Part shown: positions 8,286 through 15,408 of the stretch, piece after piece | Layout of the letters: the number at the start of each line of letters is the position of its first letter | Position numbering within the stretch: position 1 is the stretch's first letter | Origin: an uncultured Lachnospiraceae bacterium | Lineage (GTDB): Bacteria > Bacillota > Clostridia > Lachnospirales > Lachnospiraceae | Assembly: GCA_910587895.1 (NCBI GenBank) | Contig: CAJUOE010000037.1 | Span: forward strand, 1 to 15,789 | DNA length: 15,789 nucleotides | Direction: 5' to 3' | Program-made: the position numbers and the translations under genes | The notes under the pieces: generated by a model | Database searches by the model: none | What the model saw: the letters and a program-made list of their open reading frames with translations, nothing else | What the model was told of the DNA's origin: nothing

Positions 8286-9131
8286 TTACCCGATAAGCTT
8301 TGCAATCTCTTCGAGAAGCTTATCGCGGTCAACCGGTTTTAACAAATATCCCTGCGGCTTTAAGACAAGCGCTTCTTTGATCTTCTTGCGCTCGGTAACA
8401 CCGGTAAGGAAGATCACCGGTATATCTTTCGTCGCATCTTTCGCCCGCAGTTTTTCCAGAATCGAAAGCCCGTTTTCCTCAGGCATCAAATAATCCAATA
8501 AGATCAAATCTGTCGTCCTTCGCTCCAGGAATTTCAGGGCAACCCTGCCGCTGACAGCCGTCGCCACATCATATTTCTCGTGGAGATGTTCGTTGATGAG
8601 CTTGAGCATCATCGGATTGTCATCCACCACCAGGACATGTTTTTTATGTAGAACCGGCTCTTCCTCCTTCGCTGCGTCTGACTGTGCATCGGGCTCCTGC
8701 GTACCCATAAATCCATCCGCTCCCGTCCAGGCCATATCGTCCTCATCTGAGCCCTTAATTTTCTTTTTCTGCATGAAATCCAGTATCTTCTCCTTGATGG
8801 CAGTCGCAGAAAGCGGCCTGTGCAAAACCAGGGCTGCAACATTTACTGCAATCCGCTCAAACTCGTCACAGTCCTCCTTAGATCCGAGAATCACACAGGG
8901 AATGCCTGACCGCATAAGCCTGGAGTTGATGCTTAACATCTGGACAATACTGTCCCTCGCCTCATTGTAAAGGCAGTATACAAAAACATGCGGCGCAAAA
9001 TAATCTATATGTCCTACGATATCTTCATAGCGCGTTGAAGAACTTAAGACAAAAAAGTCATCCGTAATCTGCTCAAAAAAAGCAGTGATTGCCGAATCAT
9101 TTCTCCCCGTTACCAGAACCTTGTATCGCAT
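8286..9131 (-). CDS. Two-receiver response regulator with no output domain
   Basis: 281 residues, start supported by AAGGAGG about 7 bases upstream. Residues 1-118 have receiver-like alternation (MRYKVLVTGR..., ...PHVFVYCLY..., ...IPCVILG..., ...ALVLHRPLS) but no acidic pair at the first strand end and no phospho-Asp, so this is a pseudo-receiver. A charged, flexible linker (about 122-163) follows. Residues 164-281 form an intact receiver: Asp170/Asp171, phospho-acceptor Asp213 (LLDYLMPEENG), Thr243 and Lys265 (YLLKPV). No DNA-binding, cyclase or enzymatic domain exists, so it acts by protein contact or as a phosphate sink/shuttle. It is the first gene of the operon with the hybrid kinase, whose HPt His760 is the obvious phosphodonor (inference). 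Confidence 0.9.
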   Translation of the reverse strand: MRYKVLVTGRNDSAITAFFEQITDDFFVLSSSTRYEDIVGHIDYFAPHVFVYCLYNEARDSIVQMLSINSRLMRSGIPCVILGSKEDCDEFERIAVNVAALVLHRPLSATAIKEKILDFMQKKKIKGSDEDDMAWTGADGFMGTQEPDAQSDAAKEEEPVLHKKHVLVVDDNPMMLKLINEHLHEKYDVATAVSGRVALKFLERRTTDLILLDYLMPEENGLSILEKLRAKDATKDIPVIFLTGVTERKKIKEALVLKPQGYLLKPVDRDKLLEEIAKLIG

Positions 9132-9164
9132 AACGCTCCTCCTTAAATTTATATTGTAGATCTA

Positions 9165-9260
9165 CTTCGCTGGGTCCCCCTCAGGTCATTTTACTTCATT
9201 GGAACCGATAAGAGACCTCAGGACTCTCCCCAGCTGCGCTGGGTCCCCCCTCAGGTCATT
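9165..9260. repeat. Intergenic direct repeat, two near-identical 26-27 bp copies 69 bp apart
   Basis: Copy 1 spans 9165-9190 and copy 2 spans 9234-9260. They share CGCTGGGTCCCCC followed by TCAGGTCATT and differ by one substitution and one extra C in copy 2. They lie upstream of the minus-strand regulator gene at 9131. They could be two operator sites for that operon, or one and a third units of a dispersed intergenic repeat. A 10-bp palindrome GTAGATCTAC (9156-9165) abuts copy 1. Confidence 0.75.
9214..9257. other. Imperfect long hairpin in the intergenic region
   Basis: GACCT (9214-9218) can pair with AGGTC (9253-9257). Inside, CCCAGC pairs with GCTGGG around a TGC loop, separated from the outer stem by a purine/pyrimidine-rich internal loop. 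The right arm is copy 2 of the direct repeat; copy 1 lacks a left arm. No U-run follows on either strand, so a simple terminator is unlikely. Confidence 0.45.
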
Positions 9261-9270
9261 AATTATACCA

Positions 9271-9299
9271 TTGATTTTTGCCGAAAGCAATGATATAAT
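9271..9299 (+). promoter_or_regulatory. Strong sigma-A promoter for the small membrane protein gene
   Basis: TTGATT (9271-9276), a 17-base spacer and TATAAT (9294-9299) preceded by TGA, which makes an extended -10 (TGnTATAAT). Spacing is optimal. Transcription would start near 9306, giving a leader of about 50 bases to the start codon at 9357. Confidence 0.8.
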
Positions 9300-9356
9300 G
9301 CTGAGTGGCGGTTCACGCACCATCAAGTAAAATAATTCAAAGGAGGGTTTTTCACA

Positions 9357-9818
9357 TTGCAAACATGGCATATTGTTTTGATTGTAATTCTCGTCATTCT
9401 TGTGGCTGCAATTATTGCACTTTACATACTTGGCAGGAAATCACAAAAGAAAAAAGAAGAGCAGGAGGCACAGATTGCCGCTGCCGCACAGACTATATCA
9501 ATGCTCGTGATTGATAAGAAACGCATGAAACTAAAGGATTCCGGATTACCCGCCGCGATTTTGGAGCAGACGCCCAAGATTATGCGCCGTTCCAAAATGC
9601 CTATTGTCAAGGCGAAGGTAGGGCCCAAAATCATGACATTTATCTGTGAAGAATCTGTTTTTGAGGTTATTCCTACCAAGAAAGAGGTAAAATCCGTTGT
9701 CAGCGGTCTCTATATCACAAAAGTAAAAGGGATGCGCGGTTCCATAGAACAGGCGCCCAAAAAATCAAAATTCTGGCAGAAATATGAGGAAGTCAAAAGA
9801 CAGCGCGGCATGAAATAA
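9357..9818 (+). CDS. Small single-pass membrane-anchored protein of unknown function
   Basis: 153 residues starting at TTG (9357), 10 bases after AAGGAGG (9340-9346). No ATG lies near the ribosome site: the next in-frame ATG is codon 49, beyond the membrane helix, so TTG is the best start. Residues 5-26 are one hydrophobic helix, followed by a lysine/glutamate-rich linker (27-38) and a basic cytoplasmic domain with alternating strands (MPIVKAKVGPKIMTF, SVFEVIPTKKEVKSVVSGLYITKVKG) that looks like a compact beta domain, ending in a basic tail. I do not recognise a family. It is monocistronic, with its own strong promoter and a terminator directly after the stop, which suggests a constitutively needed cell-envelope role. 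The basic face could bind RNA or lipid head groups, but this is speculation. Confidence 0.82.
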   Translation: MQTWHIVLIVILVILVAAIIALYILGRKSQKKKEEQEAQIAAAAQTISMLVIDKKRMKLKDSGLPAAILEQTPKIMRRSKMPIVKAKVGPKIMTFICEESVFEVIPTKKEVKSVVSGLYITKVKGMRGSIEQAPKKSKFWQKYEEVKRQRGMK

Positions 9819-9835
9819 CAAAGAACACATTTTAA

Positions 9836-9878
9836 GAGCAGTTGCAATCCATTTACTTATTGCGGCTGCTCCTTTTTT
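9836..9878 (+). terminator. Rho-independent terminator
   Basis: A 13-bp stem (GAGCAGTTGCAAT / ATTGCGGCTGCTC, with two G-T wobbles) and 10-base loop are followed by C and six T. It ends the transcript of the preceding gene and overlaps the 3' end of the convergent AraC-type regulator, so it may also act at reduced strength from the other side. Confidence 0.92.
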
Positions 9879-10633
9879 GATTCCTCAAATTTCTTTGCAC
9901 GGTACTCCTTGGGAGACATCCCTGCCTGCCGGGTAAAATCCCGGGAAAAATGCTGCGGATTTTCCCGATAGCCGACCTTGGACGCCACCTGTTTGATTTT
10001 CATATGGGAATTTTCCAGATAATTTTTCGCACGCTCCATACGAGCCTCAAGCAGCCAGGCGGAAAATGACGTTCCTGTATATTCGCGGAACAGCTTTCCA
10101 AAGCTGCTGTAGCTGACCGCCATTTTCCGCGCCATCTCCTGGGCGCTTAATTTTTCCCCCACATGCTCGCGGATATATGAAAGCGCATCTTCCATCCGGA
10201 ATACGCCGGTTTCCTCCTCTGCACCTGCATTTCCCGCCAAAGAGGAATCATCCTTTTTCGCCATCATTTGACAGGCAAGTTTTTCCACGCATTTCTCCAG
10301 TTCCGAAAACGCAACCGGTTTTAAAATGTAATCCCACGCGCCCATCTTAAACGCGTTCCTCACATATTCAAAATCATCGTACGCACTGAGTACCAGAAGG
10401 GCGCAGTCCGGATTGTGCTTATGGATTTCAGACACCAGGATCAGACCGGAACCACCCGGCATATTGATGTCGGTGATTACAAAATCCGGTTCTTCACGGT
10501 AATAGGTTTTCTGTGCCTCCGCCACCGACTGTGCAAGAAACACTTCGTATTCCCACGGATGCGCCATGCGCTTAAAATCCGCCCGGATACTTTCACAGAT
10601 GAGCGTTTCATCATCAACAATCAATACTTTCAT
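9857..10633 (-). CDS. YesN-type response regulator (receiver plus AraC DNA-binding domain)
   Basis: 258 residues from the ATG at 10633 (MKVLIVDDE). Upstream in-frame codons to 10753 run into the divergent kinase gene and are not receiver sequence. The receiver (1-120) is intact: Asp7/Asp8, phospho-Asp55 (ITDINMPG), Ser83 and Lys105 (YILKPVAF). After a linker, residues 148-247 form an AraC/XylS double helix-turn-helix, with first helix pair near LSAQEMARKMAVSYSSFGKLF and the family signature YRENPQHFSRDFTRQAGMSPKEYR. The partner is the YesM-like kinase starting 91 bases away on the opposite strand. Such pairs usually activate ABC sugar-uptake genes, and the solute-binding protein at 12337-13890 is the likely target. 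The ribosome site (AAGGATAGGA) is moderate. Confidence 0.93.
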   Translation of the reverse strand: MKVLIVDDETLICESIRADFKRMAHPWEYEVFLAQSVAEAQKTYYREEPDFVITDINMPGGSGLILVSEIHKHNPDCALLVLSAYDDFEYVRNAFKMGAWDYILKPVAFSELEKCVEKLACQMMAKKDDSSLAGNAGAEEETGVFRMEDALSYIREHVGEKLSAQEMARKMAVSYSSFGKLFREYTGTSFSAWLLEARMERAKNYLENSHMKIKQVASKVGYRENPQHFSRDFTRQAGMSPKEYRAKKFEESKKEQPQ

Positions 10634-10654
10634 CTTTCCTATCCTTTCCGTTTT

Positions 10655-10663
10655 TGTTATAAT
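10655..10663 (+). promoter_or_regulatory. Extended -10 promoter element for the YesM-like kinase
   Basis: TGTTATAAT matches the extended -10 consensus (TGnTATAAT), with only a weak -35 (TTTCCT, 10635-10640, 17-base spacer). It lies in the 91-base divergent region, so the promoter for the opposite regulator must overlap it closely. I could not pick out that second promoter with confidence. Confidence 0.55.
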
Positions 10664-10724
10664 GATAGCAGCTTTTGATATGACAGATGGCAGCAGGAAA
10701 CTTAAGGAACGGGAGGCATAGCTT

Positions 10725-12323
10725 ATGAAAACACATTCTTTCAGGGATTCCATTTATATGAAACTTCTTCTGGAACTCCTCATTCTCGCCTTCATCCCGA
10801 TCGTCCTCGTCATCAGTATCTTTTTCTATCTGAACCAGCAGAATAACGCCGACACAAAATATGAGCTAAACAACCGGGTAACCAGTTCCATCATCACAAA
10901 TATCAATAACAACCTTGCATTTACCACAAGAACCACGCAGTCGCTGTTATCAAGCAATGAGCTGATTTCCTTCTTAAACGACGGTTACGCCATGGATACG
11001 GACTACGACAATTACACTTCTTCCATCCAGAGCTATATCCAGGCCACCATCAACGCAGACCCCCGCTCCGACATTTACATTTATGTGGACAACCCCACCA
11101 TTCCCATGAGCATGGACGTATTCTACCACCTGTCCGACATTTCAAAAGAAACGCCAGTCAGAAGATTTCTAGAAAGCAGCCGGGTAGAACAATGGTTTTG
11201 CGAATCCGACTTTGCGGGCGTCTCCAATCCCTACCTGTTTAACACCGGGAAATGTTTTGTCTATCTGCGCAAGGCCTATGATTTCCGCAAAAATTTCCTC
11301 GGTTTGATTGTATTTTCCATTCCGGAAAAATATTTTCTGTCGTTTGAGAATGAATTTAACGAGACAGTCATTTCCTCCGGAAAAAATCGCATCATCAACT
11401 TAAGCGGCGATACCCTGTCAGAAGACACCTTATCCATGATCTACGGATCCAGCCAATCCCAGTCTCAGATGGACGGCTACCTCGTCACCTTAAACCAGCA
11501 GGAAGATTTTCCAATCACCATTATTACCGTTACGAAACATTCGAATTACACGCAGTTTATCGGTATTTTCCTGCTCTTACTGGGGCTGTTTGCCCTCCTG
11601 TCCGCCATCCTCTGCCTGCGAAGCCTGATGCTCACACAGGCCGCGGAGCTGTCCAGACAAAAGATCCTCAAGGAAACGTCCAACAAGGAAAGCCGCCTGA
11701 TTGCCTTACAGCACCAGATCAACCCTCATTTTATCTACAATACGATGGAGGTTTTTTCCTCAAAAATGAAGCTTTACGGACATTTCGAGGAGTCGGACTG
11801 CCTGGTGGCCTTCGCGAATATTTTTCGCTATAATATCTCTACCAACGACGCGCTCGTGGAAGTATGCCTGGAATTAGAGCAGCTTAACAATTACCTGCGC
11901 ATTCAGAAACTCCGTTACCCGCAGCTGTCCTTCGAAAGCGATATCCCAGAGGATCTTATGGCAGCGCTGCTGCCTAAATTCACACTTCAGCCTATCGTGG
12001 AAAACGCCATTTCCCACGGGATTTCAGACAGCAGCCATGCGCTGTCCATCCATATTTCTGCTGACAGAAAGGAAGAACGCCTGCTGTTCCACATAAAAGA
12101 CAACGGCACGGGCATTTCTCCGGAAAAATTATCACAGCTAAACCAGATGCTGCACAGCGCAGGCAATGCGCCGGACATTGTTTCCGATGGACATTCCGTG
12201 GGACTTAAAAATGTCAATGCGCGCCTTACGCTCTACTTTGGAAAAGACAGCTGCCTTTCCATCACAAGCGTTCCCGGACAGGGAACCTGTGTAAGCTTTG
12301 AAATCCCCTGTAAGTTCCTGTGA
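10725..12323 (+). CDS. YesM-type sensor histidine kinase (His_kinase/LytS family)
   Basis: 532 residues, preceded by GGGAGG. Two membrane helices (about 13-36 and 277-300) flank an extracellular region of about 240 residues, probably a Cache-like sensor. The phospho-acceptor motif is QHQINPHFIYN with His335, typical of the Pfam His_kinase (YesM/LytS) family rather than HisKA. The ATPase domain has PIVENAISHG (423-432, Asn427), DNGTGI (459-464) and GLKNVNARL (493-501). A HAMP domain is not evident between helix 2 and the kinase core; a short coiled segment (about 300-325) is there instead. It pairs with the divergently encoded AraC-type regulator, whereas yesMN genes are usually co-directional. 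Ligand is probably an oligosaccharide or the binding protein encoded next door (inference). Confidence 0.93.
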   Translation: MKTHSFRDSIYMKLLLELLILAFIPIVLVISIFFYLNQQNNADTKYELNNRVTSSIITNINNNLAFTTRTTQSLLSSNELISFLNDGYAMDTDYDNYTSSIQSYIQATINADPRSDIYIYVDNPTIPMSMDVFYHLSDISKETPVRRFLESSRVEQWFCESDFAGVSNPYLFNTGKCFVYLRKAYDFRKNFLGLIVFSIPEKYFLSFENEFNETVISSGKNRIINLSGDTLSEDTLSMIYGSSQSQSQMDGYLVTLNQQEDFPITIITVTKHSNYTQFIGIFLLLLGLFALLSAILCLRSLMLTQAAELSRQKILKETSNKESRLIALQHQINPHFIYNTMEVFSSKMKLYGHFEESDCLVAFANIFRYNISTNDALVEVCLELEQLNNYLRIQKLRYPQLSFESDIPEDLMAALLPKFTLQPIVENAISHGISDSSHALSIHISADRKEERLLFHIKDNGTGISPEKLSQLNQMLHSAGNAPDIVSDGHSVGLKNVNARLTLYFGKDSCLSITSVPGQGTCVSFEIPCKFL

Positions 12324-12336
12324 TAAACCCCGCCTT

Positions 12337-13890
12337 CTACTGGTTCAGTTTCTTTTTTGCCTCCTGATAGCGCTTTCTCTCGAAACTTTCCAAATCCTTT
12401 AGCCCCAGTTTTTCCATATGCGCTATTGCCTCCTGGTATTCCAACGTACACTCTTCCCGGGAACCCGCGGTAAGAACCTGAATCTCCGCCCCGCGGTAAT
12501 AATTTTCTATCTTTTCTTTTAATTCCTGCATCTGCCTGTCCGTTCCCACAGAGACGGCGGCATCCGCAGCTTTGCTGTCGTAAATGCTGCATCCCCGGTA
12601 CTGCTCTTTGAACGCCTGTGCTTCCGAGGGCGGCTGGTATTTCTGCACAATCGTCCAATCCACAAAAAATTCCAGATTCAGGAAATATTTCTCTGCTGCC
12701 CTCTGATAATTTTCCTCAAATTCCTGTTTCACCGAATCCCTGATTACGTAATGCCCGTCTACGATATCGTATGTTTCCGTTCCTACAGACGGGGCGGCGT
12801 CCAGCGTTGCTTCCTCCTGCGTCATATAGGAAATAAACTTTGCAATCTCCCGCTTATGCTTTGCTCCTCTATGAACCATCGTCACGGTCCAGCCGCCGGA
12901 AGAAACAGATTTCAGGTTCGGCATATTCTGCCTGTCTCCCCGCACCTGCCCGACATACATCATCTGTGCATGTTTGTCATTGCTGTACAGGATATCCTTT
13001 GCATCCTGAACATTGGAATACCCGGTACAGAAGAAAATACGCCCGGACTGCACCTGCTTTCTCCTCTGGCTCAGGCTCTCCGTAAACTCTTCCGGCAGCA
13101 TCAATCCTTCCCGGTACATCTGATTGCCAAACTGCAAAGCTTCCAGCCATTCCGGCTGACGGTATTTTGACAGATAATTTCCCTCTTCATCTTCCGTCTT
13201 CATTCCAAACTGCTCCGCAAGATTTTGCGTCCACCAGCCGGAATACGGTATCACATCCTGATTTTTGTAAGTCAGCCCTTTTGCCGCACGTAAGGCCAAA
13301 AGAAGCCCCTCTTTTGACTTCAGCTCCTCCATGGAAATTCCGGTTTGTTCCAGCAAATCCGTTCTCACATAATTGTTATTGTGTGTTCCGAGATAACCGC
13401 CAAATTCCTCGTTCACCCGCTCTTTCCCATAATAGTAACTGGCAATGGAATACCAGTTGCCATCTGCATTGCGATACCATTCTTTCATGGAATCCGGAAT
13501 GTTCACATCCGGCGCATAAGTCTCAAATAATGGTTCCAGCGGCTCTGCCATCCCTGAATTTTCCAGCATGTACCGCTCCGCCGTTTCCGCCTCAACAGTA
13601 ATCAGATCCGGCAGGGAATCGGTCGCAATCAAAGCGTCCAAATCCGTCAGATCCCCGGATTTCACTTCCAGATTTACCCCGGTATTGCGAAGAATTTTTG
13701 CATCGGCAAGATTTTTCCATGGATTCCATGTCTTGGCATAGCCCTCCTCGGCTACAAACCAGGTAATCGTCACCGGCTCATCCGCCCCTGCATCAGGTTC
13801 CAAAGGATGCACCTGTTTTTTTCCTGCCATGCACAAAAAGATTCCCATGACTACCACTAAAATTACCTGAACGACCTTCTTCAAATCCAT
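12337..13890 (-). CDS. Extracellular solute-binding protein, LplA-like (ABC sugar uptake)
   Basis: 517 residues, start supported by AAGGCGGGG 5 bases upstream. Residues 5-22 are a hydrophobic signal or anchor segment. Cys20 sits in GIFLCMAG, which is not a canonical lipobox (residue -1 is Leu), so lipid anchoring is uncertain and an uncleaved anchor is possible. The body shows family-1 binding-protein features: an early strand VTITWFVAEEG, the tip LDALIATDSLPDLITVE, WYSIASYYYG, and the hinge/cleft region near GGWTVTMVHRGAKHKREIAKFI. The C-terminal region (about 430-517) is rich in charged helices. Length fits LplA/YtcQ proteins that feed LplB/YtcP permeases, often under YesMN control, but no permease genes lie in the window. 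It is convergent with the kinase gene (13-base gap, no terminator seen). Confidence 0.87.
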   Translation of the reverse strand: MDLKKVVQVILVVVMGIFLCMAGKKQVHPLEPDAGADEPVTITWFVAEEGYAKTWNPWKNLADAKILRNTGVNLEVKSGDLTDLDALIATDSLPDLITVEAETAERYMLENSGMAEPLEPLFETYAPDVNIPDSMKEWYRNADGNWYSIASYYYGKERVNEEFGGYLGTHNNNYVRTDLLEQTGISMEELKSKEGLLLALRAAKGLTYKNQDVIPYSGWWTQNLAEQFGMKTEDEEGNYLSKYRQPEWLEALQFGNQMYREGLMLPEEFTESLSQRRKQVQSGRIFFCTGYSNVQDAKDILYSNDKHAQMMYVGQVRGDRQNMPNLKSVSSGGWTVTMVHRGAKHKREIAKFISYMTQEEATLDAAPSVGTETYDIVDGHYVIRDSVKQEFEENYQRAAEKYFLNLEFFVDWTIVQKYQPPSEAQAFKEQYRGCSIYDSKAADAAVSVGTDRQMQELKEKIENYYRGAEIQVLTAGSREECTLEYQEAIAHMEKLGLKDLESFERKRYQEAKKKLNQ

Positions 13891-13964
13891 TCCCCGCCTT
13901 TCTATGCGCCCAAAGCCATTACGGACATAAACTATTCCGGCAAATAAAGGACTTTTATATTTGG

Positions 13965-13996
13965 AAAAAAGAGGTCTCCTGCGAGACCCCTCTCTC
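13965..13996 (-). terminator. Rho-independent terminator of the surface-protein gene
   Basis: On the minus strand GGTCTC pairs with GAGACC around a GCAG loop, extended by three or more pairs including one G-T wobble, and is followed by six T (plus-strand A-run 13965-13970). It lies about 28 bases past the stop at 14024 and insulates the solute-binding-protein gene downstream. Confidence 0.88.
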
Positions 13997-14023
13997 CTGT
14001 ATTGCGCAACAAATGTTATACTG

Positions 14024-15408
14024 TTATTTCTTAATTTTTACTTTGACTGCCGTACTGTTCGCGCCATAAATCTTCTTGCCCGTACTGTCCTTTTTGTATG
14101 CACAGACCTTCACGTAATACGTCTTGCCCTTTTTCAGTTTCTTGATCGTCTTGCTCAGTTTGGTGGAAGTTGTCTTCTTTACCGTGCCCTTCTTAAACTT
14201 CTTAGACGTGGAATAGGAAATCTGATACCCATCCGCTCCCTTCACTTTCTTAAAGGTGACTTTCATCGTCTTCTTCGCAGAATTTTTTACTTTTGGTTTC
14301 TTTACCTTCGCCGGCTTTGTAACCTTCTTCCACTGTGCATACAGCGTCTGATCCTTTGTCAGATTGGCAACACTGTCTGCTGTAATCTTACTTCCGCCTG
14401 TCCTGGCTGTATACCATCCCGAGAATGTGTACCCAGCCCTCTTAGGCATCGGCAATGTTCCATATTTCTGGCTGTTTGTGACAACCTTGCTCTTTGTGCT
14501 TAACTGTTTTCCTCCGTTGACGTCAAAGGTTACGTTATATTTCTTCGGCTGCGTAATATCGCCTGCGGGCAAATCTCCCTGCCGCATCAGGCTGATATCA
14601 TCCACGACAACCCAGGGCGCCAGTCCCGCTGCACCTGCGACTGCAAGCCGGCTTCCAACAACCACGTTTTTCACATTCCCGTCAATGGGAATGTCTGTTA
14701 TAACTGCCTGGTAGAAATCCTTCCAGACATTGTTAATCTGAATCTTTGTCTTATATTCCTTTACGGATCCATCCTTGTAATTCACAACCGCATACAGTCC
14801 TGCCGTATCCTTTACCTGCCCGACGGAAGTTCCCTGATACCACGCATACAGCGTATACAGTCCGGTGGGAAGGGTGGAAACCGTCTGCTCCACCTTAAAG
14901 TCAATGTCTTTTCCAACTTCCGCCCAGCCGGTGTAATAATAGGAACCAGACTTCGCATTGGCGGAATTCGGCTTATCTATGAATGCATTGTTATAATCGT
15001 TGACTTCCATGTAATTGGTAAGCGTCCATCCGGTCGCATTTTTGCCGTCATTTTCCTCAAAACTGCCGTTTGCCACATAATTCTTGCCGGCAATTGTCAC
15101 GAGACAGGTCGTCTTCCATGTGTTTGCCGCCACGTTGATGACACTGCCGTCACCGGCATTCGTATAGGAAAATGCCCCAATGGAACCGTTTACCGTGTAT
15201 TCCCCGAAAATTGCCGTCTTAAGGTTCTCCACCTGCGCTGCATCCCAGGTCACCGGAACGTCAAGAGAAGTTCCGTCATTTAAGTTTGCCTTGACCGTCT
15301 GCGGAAGTTTCGGCGTTTCTTTGTAGCCCATTTCACAGGACGCCGTATCTATCGTGCTCACTCTGGTAGGGCCTTCCGCTCCCGTGTATACCCATTTGTA
15401 AACGTTGA
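14024..15408 (-). CDS. Secreted modular carbohydrate-binding protein, C-terminal part (5'-truncated)
   Basis: The frame is open from the junction near 15408 to the stop at 14024, with no genuine start inside. A GTG at 15361 is in mid-domain and has no ribosome site; residues are numbered from it here. Order: a bacterial Ig-like domain of the type KLPQTVKANLNDG...VPVTWD (about 14-92); a galactose-binding-like module (about 94-262: NGSFEE, GWTLTNY, ending VVVDDISLMRQG) of the kind attached to glycoside hydrolases; an InlB/Listeria-Bacteroides repeat (about 274-346: FDVNGGK, GYTFSGWYT, TLYAQW); and a lysine-rich Fn3-like domain (about 349-445: GADGYQISYST, GKTYYVKVCAY). No LPXTG or hydrophobic anchor follows, so it is probably released or held by charge. 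The missing N-terminus presumably carries a signal peptide and a catalytic domain; which one cannot be told. Confidence 0.83.

Noticed and set aside
9165..9260. CRISPR-like array
   Set aside because: Only two repeat copies with an indel, a single 43-base spacer that itself forms part of a hairpin, and no cas genes.
12324..12336. Terminator between the convergent kinase and binding-protein genes
   Set aside because: No hairpin with a T-run is visible in or near the 13-base gap.
15355..15361. GTG at 15361 as a true gene start
   Set aside because: It sits inside an Ig-like domain, no ribosome site precedes it, and the coding frame continues upstream (SINVYKWVYTG) to the junction.
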